Source of the DNA: Chloranthus sessilifolius
Lineage: Eukaryota; Streptophyta; Magnoliopsida; Chloranthales; Chloranthaceae
Reading direction: 5' to 3'
Assembly (NCBI GenBank): GCA_021018995.1
Contig: CM037585.1
Location: 69,318,646-69,382,645 of the forward strand
Length of the DNA stretch: 64,000 bases
Shown: positions 12,061-22,239 of the stretch, piece by piece
How the letters are laid out: each line of letters opens with the position of its first letter
How positions within the stretch are numbered: position 1 is the first letter of the stretch
Program-made: the position numbers and the translations under genes
The notes under the pieces: model-generated
Told to the model about the DNA's origin: nothing
What the model saw: only the letters and a program-made list of their open reading frames with translations
Databases searched by the model: none

Positions 12061-12278
12061 CCACATCATGGTTCACTTCTCCAATATGTCTGGCTGTTCA
12101 GATACACTCCTTATAGAGGATATTATGGCAATGACTCTTTCTCATATATGATCGCTGATATAAATGAAAACGTTGTTTCTGGCACTGTTATGATCTCAGT
12201 CCTCAGCAACCCACCCCAATTTGTTTCTTTACCTGCTCTGCTACAAGCAACTGAAGATGTGATATGCCCCAAATTTGG
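12061..12278 (+). CDS. host gene exon: cadherin-like/Ig-fold repeat protein
   Basis: The acceptor is 'ctcttggcag' ending at 12060 and the donor is 'GG|gtaagc' at 12279. The frame starts at the first base and the exon ends in phase 2. It encodes 'FRYTPYRGYYGNDSFSYMI' followed by 'SGTVMISVLSNPPQFVSLP'. The G-Y-x-G-x-D-S-F-x-Y pattern with a following T-V-x-I-x-V strand is typical of tandem cadherin-like/Ig-fold repeats, which act outside the cell. From memory, plant proteins annotated GAMETE EXPRESSED 2 (a gamete-surface adhesion protein) have this kind of sequence; that is a guess to test. The preceding exon is not found, and the frame continues upstream only as intron. Confidence 0.75.
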
Positions 12279-12379
12279 GTAAGCCCTAGATCTCATCCTC
12301 AATATTTTTTTGCAGAACCTCCTTACGAGGGTTTCAAATTTATCTACATACTGAATTCTAAAGGTCTGATTTTTGGCAG

Positions 12380-12607
12380 TGGCTTCCCTGGATTTGAGAT
12401 AAGATATTCAGATGTGCTGGAGAACATATCTGTCAGTCTAAGTACACAATTTGGCGCTGTTTTTCTTTCTCCTATGCAAATGCAGTTTTCTCAGCCATTG
12501 GGGAGTGGACTTTCTGTGGATAAAGATGAAAGATCCACGAAGGTTTTGATCTTAGTAGGCCGTGTTGAAGTAATTAATTCTGCCCTTCAATCGATTCAAT
12601 ATCTTGG
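12380..12607 (+). CDS. host gene exon: cadherin-like repeat protein, continued
   Basis: The acceptor is 'tttttggcag' ending at 12379 and the donor is 'GG|gtagta' at 12608. The one-base 5' overhang completes the Gly codon left by the previous exon, giving 'KFG-GFPGFEIRYSD'. The exon continues through 'ISVSLSTQFGAVFLSP' to 'VINSALQSIQYLG' and ends in phase 2. The intron upstream is 101 nt, a normal plant size. An alternative AG at 12311-12315 would make a 37-nt intron and was rejected. Confidence 0.75.
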
Positions 12608-12695
12608 GTAGTATCCACAGAATCATTGTTACTTGCTTTGAATTAATTTTCGTAGTACATAGCTTTCCAAATGTCAATTATATAAACGAGTACCG

Positions 12696-13099
12696 TTAAA
12701 TTCACCCACCGAATCTTGAGTTCACACACGCTGACACCCGTTGACTATTTTGAATCGGACAATGGAGATCATTTTTCGCCCCGATCTTTCACACGATGGA
12801 TCTTGAGATCATGGGCGTACAATCAGATCGTCAGGTTTTTTTTTTATATTTCACGTGGCATACATCCCAAGCAAGTGACCTTAAAATCAGATTCGAGCGT
12901 GATGAGTTCCATATGATGTTAAGGTCACTTTTACGGGATGTGTGCCACGTGAAATAAAAAAAATGACCGTCTGATGGTTCGCTCATCATCTCAAGATGCA
13001 TCATTTGAAAGATGGGGACGAAAAATGACCATCGTCTGAGTCAATGGAGTCGATGGGTTTTCAATGTGGGTGAACTTAAAGATCCAGCAGTGAATTTAA
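12696..13099. mobile_element. fold-back element with arms of about 190 bp, inside a host intron
   Basis: The left half (from 'gttaaattcac') and the right half (ending 'gtgaatttaa') are imperfect inverted copies along nearly their whole length. Matching segments include 'catttttcg-ccc-atctttca', 'catcttgagat', 'tttcacgtggca-acatccc' and 'gtgaccttaa'. There is no ORF. The flanks GAGTACCG and TGTATCCT are only loosely similar, so the target duplication is unclear. It shares 'cttgagatcatgggc' and 'tacaatcaga' with the fold-back element at 50495-53386, so both belong to one family. Confidence 0.7.
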
Positions 13100-13501
13100 T
13101 GTATCCTGTATAAACCATGTACCATTTTACAGTCTAAGTACTATTATGATCGAAGATTAAGAACTGCAATGTAATTTTTGCAAACACCTGTTATATAAGT
13201 ATTCATTGATCTATGTCATTTTCAAATATACGCTGATGCTCCACTTTACGAATAATAGTAACCTGATTCAAGTTCTTGTAATTCTCATTTACTCTCCTGT
13301 TTGGACTAAAAAAATGTCCTATCAAATGATTGTGTTCTAGCTTTTTCTGTGTTCTAATATTTTCCTTTTAAGATATTATTTGTTCCATTATGTAATTTTG
13401 TACATAATTGTGTTACTTTCAGTCTTATTTCCTGTGTATAAATGACTTCCCTTTTCTTTTTCTTAGTTGTGCTTACGAGTTGTTACTTTTTTTGTTTGCA
13501 G

Positions 13502-13734
13502 AAGTGAGAACTTTTATGGAAATGATGTTATCACTCTATCTACTATGAACAAAAATGGAATCCGTGAGGCTCATGTTCCAATTTTTGTGGAACCTATAAA
13601 TGATCCTCCATACATTAGGATTCCTAAATATATAATCTTGGATGAGGGAGCCAAAGATGGTTCACAGATCTTCGAGAAGCACAAAGACATGCTTGAGTTC
13701 TCAATTTGGGATCCAGATCTTCTTAACTTTCCGG
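13502..13734 (+). CDS. host gene exon: cadherin-like repeat protein, continued
   Basis: The acceptor is 'tttgtttgcag' ending at 13501. The first base completes a Gly codon, giving 'QYLG-SENFYGNDVITLST'. The exon carries a second repeat unit: 'NFYGNDVITLSTMN' followed by 'VPIFVEPINDPPYIRIP', the N-D-P-P hinge common between cadherin-like repeats. It ends 'DPDLLNFPG' at the donor 'CCGG|gtatgt' (13735) in phase 1. The next coding segment in the right phase is at 48551. Confidence 0.8.
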
Positions 13735-14361
13735 GTATGTTTTATAATTTGTAAAATTGAAAAAGATCTGTTTAGGTAAGCTATCTTAGGTAAATCCTAA
13801 ACATATCATTGATAAACAGTAAAATAGCTAAATGATACAGAGTTAAAAGAAACATATATTTAACAAAGATAGTTGACGAACATCTGCATGATAAAATTAC
13901 GACAATGAATATTTTAGTCACTAAATTTCAAGATATTTTTCAAAATTAATTTAATTTGAGTAAATTAAAAATTATATCTACAAATTATATATGTCAATAG
14001 AGTCCTAGGAAAAAGTAAAATATGCATTATATACACAAAATTGACATTTAAAAATATTACTACGTAATAATTCCAAAGCATGTGGCACCATAACTGCTCC
14101 ATGCACATCCAGCAAGTATCCTAGCGACATTTTCTTGTCACCCAAAATAACTGTTTGTTGTGCTCATATCAATGTCAACCTCCACACTGAATTGAAGGAA
14201 CAGATTTGCCTTTCTACTTGGACTCTTAGTCTGAAAATCATAAAGCCATAACTGAATAATACACTAAATGTCCAAGATCGCATGGGCATTGGTGCATAAT
14301 GTAAGACGTACCTCACTTGTGGCAGCCACTTTAATAATTCCCAATGCTTCTATAATATAAA

Positions 14362-14811
14362 GGGACCAACTCTCATGACTGTCATTTAAACACCAAAATG
14401 GTGTTTAAATGATCTTACACCATCAGTGGTTTAAGATGTGGGCGATCCGAACCATCAATGTGATAGATCATAGATTGAAGTGCAACAGGCCCAAAAATGG
14501 TGTTTTAGGGAGATTTAAACCATCCGATCTGTTGACTATAATCTCAACTGTTGTTTTTAGTTTTAATGAATGATATTAATGTTCGTCGATCATATGGTTC
14601 ACATCCACTTATCGACATGTTTCGTTAGGTCGAGACATATTCCAATGATAGATTGCCACTTGGGCAATTTAGATTGGTCATAGATGTGTGCTAGATGGCA
14701 TAATGATAAATCACACTCCAATGGTGTGAGATAAAAAGTGACATTTTAACGGTGCAAGATCATTTAAACACCATTTGGTGTTTTAATGTCGGTTAGGAGC
14801 CATTATCCCTG
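14362..14811. mobile_element. inverted-repeat (MITE-like) element
   Basis: The left end 'gggaccaactctcatgac' runs into 'catttaaacaccaaaatgg' and 'tgtttaaatgatcttacac'. The right end, inverted, reads 'gggataatggctcctaacc', then 'cattaaaacaccaaatgg' and 'tgtttaaatgatcttgcac'. The interior is about 450 bp without an ORF. ATATAAA precedes the left end and follows the right end closely, a possible target duplication of 7-9 bp; exact ends are uncertain. Confidence 0.6.
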
Positions 14812-14921
14812 ATATAAATTAGGATACAGACTAGCACCAACTACTTTGGATAGCTATACCCACTTGACTTTGAGGGTTTACCAAGTACATACAAGTGCAC
14901 AAACTATTAAAATAATATATA

Positions 14922-15650
14922 TGATGCAGGAAAAACCGCACGTTAATCCTAAAATAGCATAAATCCCGCACAATAGGGGTTAGGGTTCTCAATCTTCAAT
15001 GAAAACAAAAAATAAAAGAAGAATAAGATAGAAGATCTTCGGATTTGCTCCAAAGAGGCTTGTCGGCTTCGTACCAACGATAGTTTTGAAGAATCACTCC
15101 TCAAAGGCGAAAACTCTTTGCAAGTTTTCTATAAAAGATTCACTCTTTCACAAGATGCACAAAAGCAACCTTAATTTTTCATTCATCATTAACTCTTAAA
15201 TAAAGTCCTTTCATGCCTTAAACTAAACCCTAACTAAACATAAGGCTAAGAAAACCCTAACTAAACATAAGGCTCGAAATAAGAAAGTTTTAAAACAATT
15301 AAACTCTAAATGACAAGTTTTTGCCTAAAATTCGTGTAGCCCCCAATTTGCGGACGACTTTCACGAATGTCTGTTCTGTACTCACGGATGCCCGTCCTCT
15401 ATTCACGGATGTTCGTCATATATGACGTGCACAAAACAGAAAGCCTAAAAATCAGAGATGTCCGTCTGAATTTCACGGGCATTCGTTCTAAAGCCTCAGA
15501 CACCCGTTTTGAAACCACAGACGTCCCTTGTTTAACGACAACTCTTTCATGGGCCGTTTCAAAACCCAATCACGGGTTCACTTTCTCTTTGATCTCCTCT
15601 TCTTCTCGACTTTGCCATGATTCCAACATATGGATCTAAATTCCGCATCA
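14922..15650 (-). repeat. 3' LTR of the non-autonomous element
   Basis: 729 bp, TG...CA. At 15351-15531 it holds a run of degenerate copies of 'tcacggatgtccgt' (about seven), containing GGACGTCC/GGATGTCC half-palindromes. Confidence 0.85.
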
Positions 15651-16491
15651 ATCCCCTTTACTTTGAAAAAGTTTGACCTTGAACTTTTTGCCAAAATTGA
15701 TCTTCTGCGCGCAGGTCAAAAACACTATGCTGGGAATCTCGATCAAACGTGGCTTAGACAAATAAACCAGATTTGACTTGGGTGAGATCCGATTTACCTT
15801 TGATACTCCGACACACAACCGACACGATCCTGGGACCTGGGGGTCATGGGATCGATAGACATTATTACGGATAGTTGCTCTTCGTTGATCTCAGATTTTT
15901 AAACGCTCTCGGGCTCGATAGGGCCTATTGTGGATACTTGAGCTTCAACGCTCTCGGGCTCTTCAACAATTTCTGGAGCGTCAACGGCCTCATCAATCGA
16001 GTCTTCCGTAGGGATGGAAGTACTCGGAGTATCTTCCACCGGTATAGGTACTACCACGGCGCGTGGGTAGAGGAACTCTAAACCGTAAAGGTTTTCTCAC
16101 GATACGGTTGTGAAGATGAAACTTGTAACCTTCTATCTCAAAGACTGAATCATTGCCAATACGTCTTCAGATAAATCATGAATAAAAGCTCTTATAAGAA
16201 TCTTACTGATATCCTCTTGCCATGCTACCACTATCTGACGCGACCTTAGCAACTCGTAGTAAACATTGTTAAGCGCCACATGCTTGAATATGGAACCATG
16301 GTGATCGGATGGTTTACCTTTCTCCTCGCATCATATTTTTTTCACCGTCGTCGTCTTTTGACCCGTTTCACAAACGTTCTCATGGAAACCATGAAATCGT
16401 TCGAATCACGAAGGGCTTCGAGAATTTGATCTTTACTCATGATTTCGCCAATTCACTTGTCGAGGGTTTGAACCTGGCTCTGATACCAATT

Positions 16492-17126
16492 TGATGCAGG
16501 AAAAACCGCAGGCTAACCCTAAAATAGCATAAATCTCGCACCATAGGGGTTAGCGTTCTCAATCTTCAATTAAAATAAAAAAAGAATAAGATAGAAGATC
16601 TTCGAATTCGCTCTGAAGAGGCTCGTCGGCTTTGCACCAAAGAGAGCTTGGAAGAATCACTCCTTAAAGGCGAAAACTCTTCGCAAGTTTTCTACGAAAG
16701 TTTCACTCTTTTACAAGATGCAAAAAAGCAACATTAATTTTTCATTTCTCATTAACTCTTAAATATAGCCTTCACATGCCTTTATATAGGCTAAGAAAAC
16801 CCTAACTAAACATAAGGCTCGAAATAAGAAAGTCCTAAACCAATTAATACTCTAACTGATAAGTTTTTGCCTAAAATTTGTGTAGCTGCCAATTTGCGGA
16901 CGACTTTCACGGACGTTTGTTCTCTATTCACGGGCGTCCGTCGTATACGACGTGCACAAAACAGAAAGCCTCAAAATCACAAATGTCAGTCCGAATTTCA
17001 CGGACGTCCGTGGACGACTCTTTCACGGGCCGTTTGAAAACCCATTCACGGGTCCACCTTCTCTCTGACCTCCTCTTCTTCTCGACTTTGCCACGATTCC
17101 AACATGCGAATCTAAATTTCGTATCA
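16492..17126 (-). repeat. 5' LTR of the non-autonomous element
   Basis: 635 bp, TG...CA. On the minus strand it has a 'cacggacgtccgt' cluster (17050-16897) followed by a TATA box (rc of 'tttatatagg', about 16780-16790), then R/U5. The 'tcacggacgtccgtgga' copy is close to a perfect palindrome. Confidence 0.85.
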
Positions 17127-17131
17127 ATATA

Positions 17132-17562
17132 TCAATGATATTTAAAGGACAAGAGCATGAAGGAATAATATCATTTTTTTTTAGTTGTAATTGTGTCGAG
17201 TATATGTTTTCTTTCAAATAGGTGAGCTGGGATTGAACTTGCAACCTCAAGATTGCAGTATTGTCAACCTTCTAGGTGAGCTGTGGGCCCAACCCCAAGG
17301 TCAATTATATCATAATATATTAAAATTGTAAAAAGAAAAATTCCCTTTGTAGGTCACAGTAGTCCATAATCTCACTTGGGCTTAAAAGGCCAAATTACTG
17401 AATTGTAATGAAGCCTTATATTTTAAGGTGTTTAAAGCTTCTTGTGATGTGGTGCAATGACAAGATTCGTTTAGGTCATCCATGTGGCTGAGGAGCCATG
17501 TTGCGTGCCTTCTTCTAGGACATATCATCAAGTTGTGAATGCTAATTTGTGGGGTTCCAAAG
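17132..17562 (+). other. intron sequence plus a probable stub of a copia integrase
   Basis: Mostly A/T-rich intron with no gene. The last 30 bases before 17563 read 'FVGFQ' in one frame. Joined to sequence at 45013 ('VSKGYRCY') this resembles the copia integrase C-terminal pattern 'FxGYxxxxKGYxCY'. This suggests that element B landed in a copia element, leaving its 5' part here. The rest of the copia 5' half is not recognisable. Confidence 0.4.
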
Positions 17563-17830
17563 TGTAACGACTTAGATTTTCGTACCAGTAATATACCTAC
17601 ATTTCGTATTTGTGGTTAATAACGTATACGCCGAATGCCTTGATCTTTCAAAAACGTGTTAACTTAAGAATACACGTTTGGTCTTCAAGTTTTATATTTA
17701 TTTAAGTCATTGGTTAACACAAGTTATGAGAAAGCCTACTAGTTAAAGGCTTGAGTTATAGACAAGAGGTCTAAGGATCAAACCTTGGTATATGAATATA
17801 AGACCTTTATTTTGGACCTAGAAGTAAAAC
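17563..17830 (+). repeat. 5' LTR fragment of long-LTR Ty3 element B
   Basis: Starts TGTAACGACTTAG, the form seen in Tekay/Del-type LTRs, and resembles the start of the LTR at 36034. Both share a late segment with 'ggatcaaa-cc-tgg' and 'ttattttgg-cct'. It is cut at 17831 by element D1. The flank CAAAG (17558-17562) versus CAGAG (45013-45017) could be the target duplication with one change. The two LTR copies are clearly diverged, so they might come from different elements. Confidence 0.45.
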
Positions 17831-18784
17831 TGACGGGGACGCCACATACATGGACATTGGATTCGGACCACATCATTTCTATCGGTATCGGAAGAAGCGT
17901 AGAGGAAGCCCGAGTACCGCGAGGAGAACAACACCGCAGGGAATCCTCGCACGAGTGAGCACTTAAAGTCGCTCGAGCGACGATAATCCTCGCGCGCGCC
18001 AGCTACGACGACGATTTCAGACGCGCGAGCGATCGCTTAAACTCACTCGAGCAAGCCCTCGCGCGAGCGATGATAATTATCGCTCAAGTGAGTTACGACA
18101 CAGAATTTTACGCGAAAACTTTCTTTTTGTGTTTTATTAGTGTTAGAACTCTTTTTATTTCGAAATTAATTATTGGTGGCCTATATATAGAGGCTTGTAA
18201 AGACTTTTTGTTATTTGATTGATTATTTGAATGCTTTTATACTTGAGTAATCTTTGCCTGAGATGGGTTTGGTGTGAGGCCAAGGGAGTGATTCCCAAAG
18301 CCATTGCTATCTTCTCTATTCTATTTGCTACTTTCGATCTGTGTTTGCTTTCTAAACCATAGCCTAATTTCTTCCTTGTGATCCCCAAAACCCTAAACCC
18401 TTTTGATACCCTAAACCACACAAAGCCAACACCCGTTCCAAACCATAAACCGAGCCGAAAACCATAAGCCTATTGTAAACCGCAAATCCCTTTCACAACC
18501 CAACTTGGAATCCGTGAAGCTACATTGGACCGAAGACGAGCGCCTAAACTTGGAAAAAGCTAGAGTTCTATCTCTAGGCCAATCTCGCCTCGACTCGAAA
18601 AGTACTTGCACATCTGACTGGACCCCACCTGGATCTTGTGTGATCTACTCATAAAAAAAAAATTATACAAAAACCCTAAGGTATCAAAGATAATTTTGCG
18701 ATTAAACTTGATTTAATTTCATTAATTTTGACAAAATTTGCATAAAAATCATATTCCGCATTTTAGGGTCATTGTCCCGCATCA
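17831..18784 (+). repeat. 5' LTR of D1
   Basis: TGACGGGGACGCC...CCCGCATCA, 954 bp, followed by GTTTTGGTATCAGAGCC (tRNA-Met primer site, 18785-18801). U3 has a GCTCGAGCGA/GCGCGAGCGA cluster at 17945-18096. The TATA box CTATATATAG is at 18181-18190, then 'aggcttgtaaagac', which is common to this LTR family. Confidence 0.9.
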
Positions 18785-18917
18785 GTTTTGGTATCAGAGC
18801 CCTAGGTTTTCTAGGTTAGGGCATCTTTGCTTGTCATATTTATTTTATTGCATTGTTTTTCTTTTTTGAGTCCATATTGCATTCCATATTAGAACCCTAA
18901 TAGACTTTGTGATCACC

Positions 18918-20022
18918 ATGGCTTCGGATGAGGTTCTTAATACTCTTAGAGCTATGCAAGAAGAATTGGGTGCGATTAATGCACGTCTGAATACCATTGA
19001 GCAAGCCCAAGCATCCCTAGGAGTTGGTAATGATAGATTACGTGATCGAATCAACCAACGGGAAGCGATGGGTGGGCTGGAAAATCAACACTAAGAGCGT
19101 GAGTGTCCTCACTTTGAACGTAATGGTCGTCAAGACAACCGGAACTGTAGGGATCATCGTAGAGATGACTATGACCCCGAAGTTCAACTCCTTAAGAACG
19201 CCGAGTTGAGATTCTGACTTTCGATGGAAGAATGGACCCTATCGTCTTCCTCGATTGGCTTTCTGACATGGACCAACACTTTGATTGGTATGCCATGAGT
19301 GACGACCGTTGCGTTAGACTCGCTAAGATGAAATTGGTTGGTCAAGTTCGCCTTTTCTGGCTCAATGTCGAGCACATCAGGGTAATTGCGGGTTGTCCTC
19401 CCATTACCTGTTGGGACGATATGAAGGAACGACTTACTGAGAAGTATGTTCCTTTATCATACCACCAATGCCTCCTCGACCAGTGGCAAAATTTACGCCA
19501 AGGTGGTATGCCCGTTACCGATTACATTGCCAAATTCGAAGAGTTCATGATGAGGGCAAAAGTATCGGAAGATCCTGAAATCACTCTCTCTAGATTTCGC
19601 ACCGGATTGCGACTTGATTTGCAAAAAGAGTTGACTTCTCACCCCGTAGAAACTCTTGAAAGATGTTATGCCGTTGTGCAAGATCTTGAATGGTACTTGA
19701 AAACTACGGTGGTGAAAAGGACCGAGACACAATATAGCGGTCAAAGATTCGGTGAGGGATGATTTACTCCTCCCAAGCCTACACAACCCGCCCCTACCAA
19801 TTCGAGGTTTGAAAGGGAAAAGGTGTAGCTGGAGAATCCTCAAGGGTTAATTCTCATGTAAAATGCTATAAATGTCATGGGATGAGACACTTTACCACCC
19901 AATGCCTTATGAAAGAACCCCAAAGGACTCTTTTCATTGAGAGAGAGGATGATGATGATGAGATAGTGGTTGAAGAGGAAGTAATTGGACCGGTTAGCAC
20001 ACCCAGTGATGAGGAGGGTGAT
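18918..20022 (+). pseudogene. D1 gag, N-terminal to zinc knuckle
   Basis: ATG at 18918 starts 'MASDEVLNTLRAM', the same start as D2 and F. A stop follows at 19092-19094, and a frameshift near 19200. The retrotransposon-gag domain is in 19232-19762 ('DPIVFLDWLSDMDQHF', 'RLAKMKLVGQVRLFWL', 'MPVTDYIAKFEEFM'). A CCHC zinc knuckle at about 19861-19905 reads CYKCHGMRHFTTQC. The acidic 'STPSDEEGD' linker is interrupted by D2 at 20023. The protein would package element RNA into particles; the stops make this copy inactive. Confidence 0.85.
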
Positions 20023-20938
20023 TGTCGGGGACGCCACTTACATGGACATTGGATTCGGACCGTACTGGTTCTATTGGCGTCGGAAGAAGCGTAGAGGAAG
20101 CCCGAGTACCGTAGCCTCAGAGGAGGAACGGACATAAACCGCGAGGAGAATGACGCTGTAGAGGAGCCTCGTGCGAGCGAGCACTTAACCTCGCTTGAGC
20201 GAGCCTCGCGCGAGCGAGCTATGATAAAACTCGCGCGAGCTAGCCCGTAAGACGGGATTTCGTGCGAAACTACCCTTTTTGTGTTTTATTAGTATTAAAA
20301 CTCTTTTATTTCGAACTTAGGTAGCCTATATAGAGGCTTGTAAAGACTTTTAATTAGTTGATTGAATATTTTGAATGCTTTTATGCTTGAATATTCTTCG
20401 CCTGAGATGGGTTTGGTGTGAGGCTAAGGGAGTGATTCCCAAAAGCCATTGTTATCTTCTCTATCATATTTGCTATCTAAATCTCTGCGTGCTTCTCTAA
20501 ACCCCAAGCCTAAATTCTTCCTTCGATTCTGAAACCCTAGATTTCCAAAACCCTAAACCCGTTTGAAGCTTAAACCTCTCAAAGCCAACACCCTTTCCAA
20601 AATCATAAACTGATCTAAAAGCCATAAGCCTTTTACAAACCATAATTCCCTTTTACAACCTAATTTGGAATCTGTGAATCTACATCGGACCGAAGACGAG
20701 CGCCTAAGCCTAGAAAAGCTAAAGTCCTATCTCTAGGCCGATCTTGCCTCGACTCTAAAAGTACTTGCGCATTGGACTAGACCCTACCTGGATCTCGTAT
20801 GATCTATCCATTTGAATTCTGCAAAACTCAAAGGGTATCAAAGATAATTTTGCAATTAAACTTGATTTAATTTCATTAATTTCGGCAAAATCTGCATAAA
20901 AATCATATTCTGCATTTTAGGGTTTCCGTCCCGCATCA
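20023..20938 (+). repeat. 5' LTR of D2
   Basis: 916 bp, starts TGTCGGGGACGCC and ends CCCGCATCA. The U3 cluster of GCGAGCGAGC and GCTTGAGCGA motifs is at 20166-20250. TATATA at 20327-20332. Primer-site sequence follows but is altered (GTTTTTGTATCAGAGCC). Confidence 0.9.
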
Positions 20939-21064
20939 GTTTTTGTATCAGAGCCCTAGGTTTTCTAGGTTAGGGCATCTTTGCTTGTCATATTTACTTT
21001 ATTGCATTGTTTTAGAGTCCATATTGCATTTCATATTAGAACCCTAATAGACTTTGTGATCACC

Positions 21065-22120
21065 ATGGCTTCGGATGAGGTTCTTAATACTCTGAGAGCT
21101 ATGAGAGAAGAATTGGGTGCGATTAGTGCACGTCTGAATACCATTGAGCAAGCCCAAACATCTCTAGGAGTTGGTAATGATAGATTACGTGATCGAATCA
21201 ACCAACTGGAAGCGATGGGTGGACTTGAAAATCAACACCAAGATCATGAATGTCCACACCTTGAACGTAATGGTCGCCAAGACAACCGGAACTGTAGGGA
21301 TCATCGTAGAGATGACTATGACCCCGAAGTTCAACTCCTTAAGAACGCCGAGTTGAGATTCTGACTTTCGATGGAAGAATGGACCCTACCGTCTTCCTCG
21401 ATTGGCTTTCTGACATGGACCAACACTTTGATTGGTATGCCATGAGTGACGACCGTTGCGTTAGACTCGCTAAGATGAAATTGGTTGGTCAAGCTCGCCT
21501 TTTCTGGCTCAATGTCGAGCGCATCAGGGTAACTGCGGGTTGTCCTCCCATTACCTGTTAGGACGATATGAAGGAACGACTTACTGAGAAGTATGTTCCT
21601 TTATCATACCACCAACGCCTCCTCGACTAGTGGCAAAACTTACGTCAAGGTGGTATGCCCGTGATCGATTACATTGCCAAATTCGAAGAGTTCATGATGA
21701 GGGCAAAAGTATCAGAAGACCCTTAAATCACTCTCTCTAGATTTCGCACCGAATTGCCACTTGAGTTGCAAAAAGAGTTGATTTCTCACCCCGTAGAAAC
21801 TCTTGAAAGATGCTATGCCGTTGTGCAAGATCTTGAACTGTATTTGAAAACTACGGTGGTGAAAAGAACCGAGCCACCATGTAGTAACCAACGATCCGGA
21901 GAGGGACGATTCAATCCTCCTCCTAAACCTACACAACCTGCCCCTATCAATTCCAGGTTTGAAAAGGGAAAAGGTGTAGTCAGAGAATCCTCAAGGGTTA
22001 ATTCTCAAGTAAAGTGCTATAAATGTCATGGGATGGGACACTTTGCCTCCCAATGCCCTACGAAAGAACCCCAAAGGATTCTCTTCATTGAGGGAGAGGA
22101 GGATGATGATGCGGTAGTGG
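21065..22120 (+). pseudogene. D2 gag with zinc knuckle
   Basis: ATG at 21065 begins 'MASDEVLNTLRAM', with a coiled-coil-like N-terminus ('ISARLNTIEQAQTS'). A frameshift near 21350 is followed by the gag domain ('DPTVFLDWLSDMDQHFDW', 21379 on). Stops lie at 21559-21561, 21628-21630 and 21724-21726. The CCHC knuckle CYKCHGMGHFASQC is at 22015-22056. Compared with F and D1 the stops arise from single base changes. Confidence 0.9.
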
Positions 22121-22239
22121 TTGAAGAAGTATTTCAACCGGTTAGCACACCCAGTGATGAAGAGGGTGATGCTATTGGTCATGCTTTAGTTGTGAGGTGT
22201 GCCATTGCACAACCTCAATGGGATGAAAATGATGACTGG

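Larger units (their letters stand above)
14922..17126 (-). mobile_element. non-autonomous LTR retrotransposon with no coding sequence
   Basis: Two direct repeats (14922-15650 and 16492-17126) begin TGATGC and end GCATCA or GTATCA. ATATA flanks both sides as a 5-bp target duplication. On the minus strand TTGGTATCAGAGCC (primer site) follows the right-hand LTR, and the purine tract TAAAGGGGAT precedes the left-hand one, so the element is on the minus strand. The 841-bp internal region encodes nothing recognisable. Its LTR shares 'ctcgaaataagaaagtcct' (16819-16837) with the LTR of element G (60366-60384), so it probably uses the enzymes of that chromodomain family. Confidence 0.85.

Noticed and set aside
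12264-12379. Open frame upstream of exon two with an AG at 12315, suggesting the exon starts earlier
   Set aside because: It would need a 37-nt intron and inserts residues that break the repeat pattern; the AG at 12379 gives a 101-nt intron and a continuous Gly-Gly-Phe joint.
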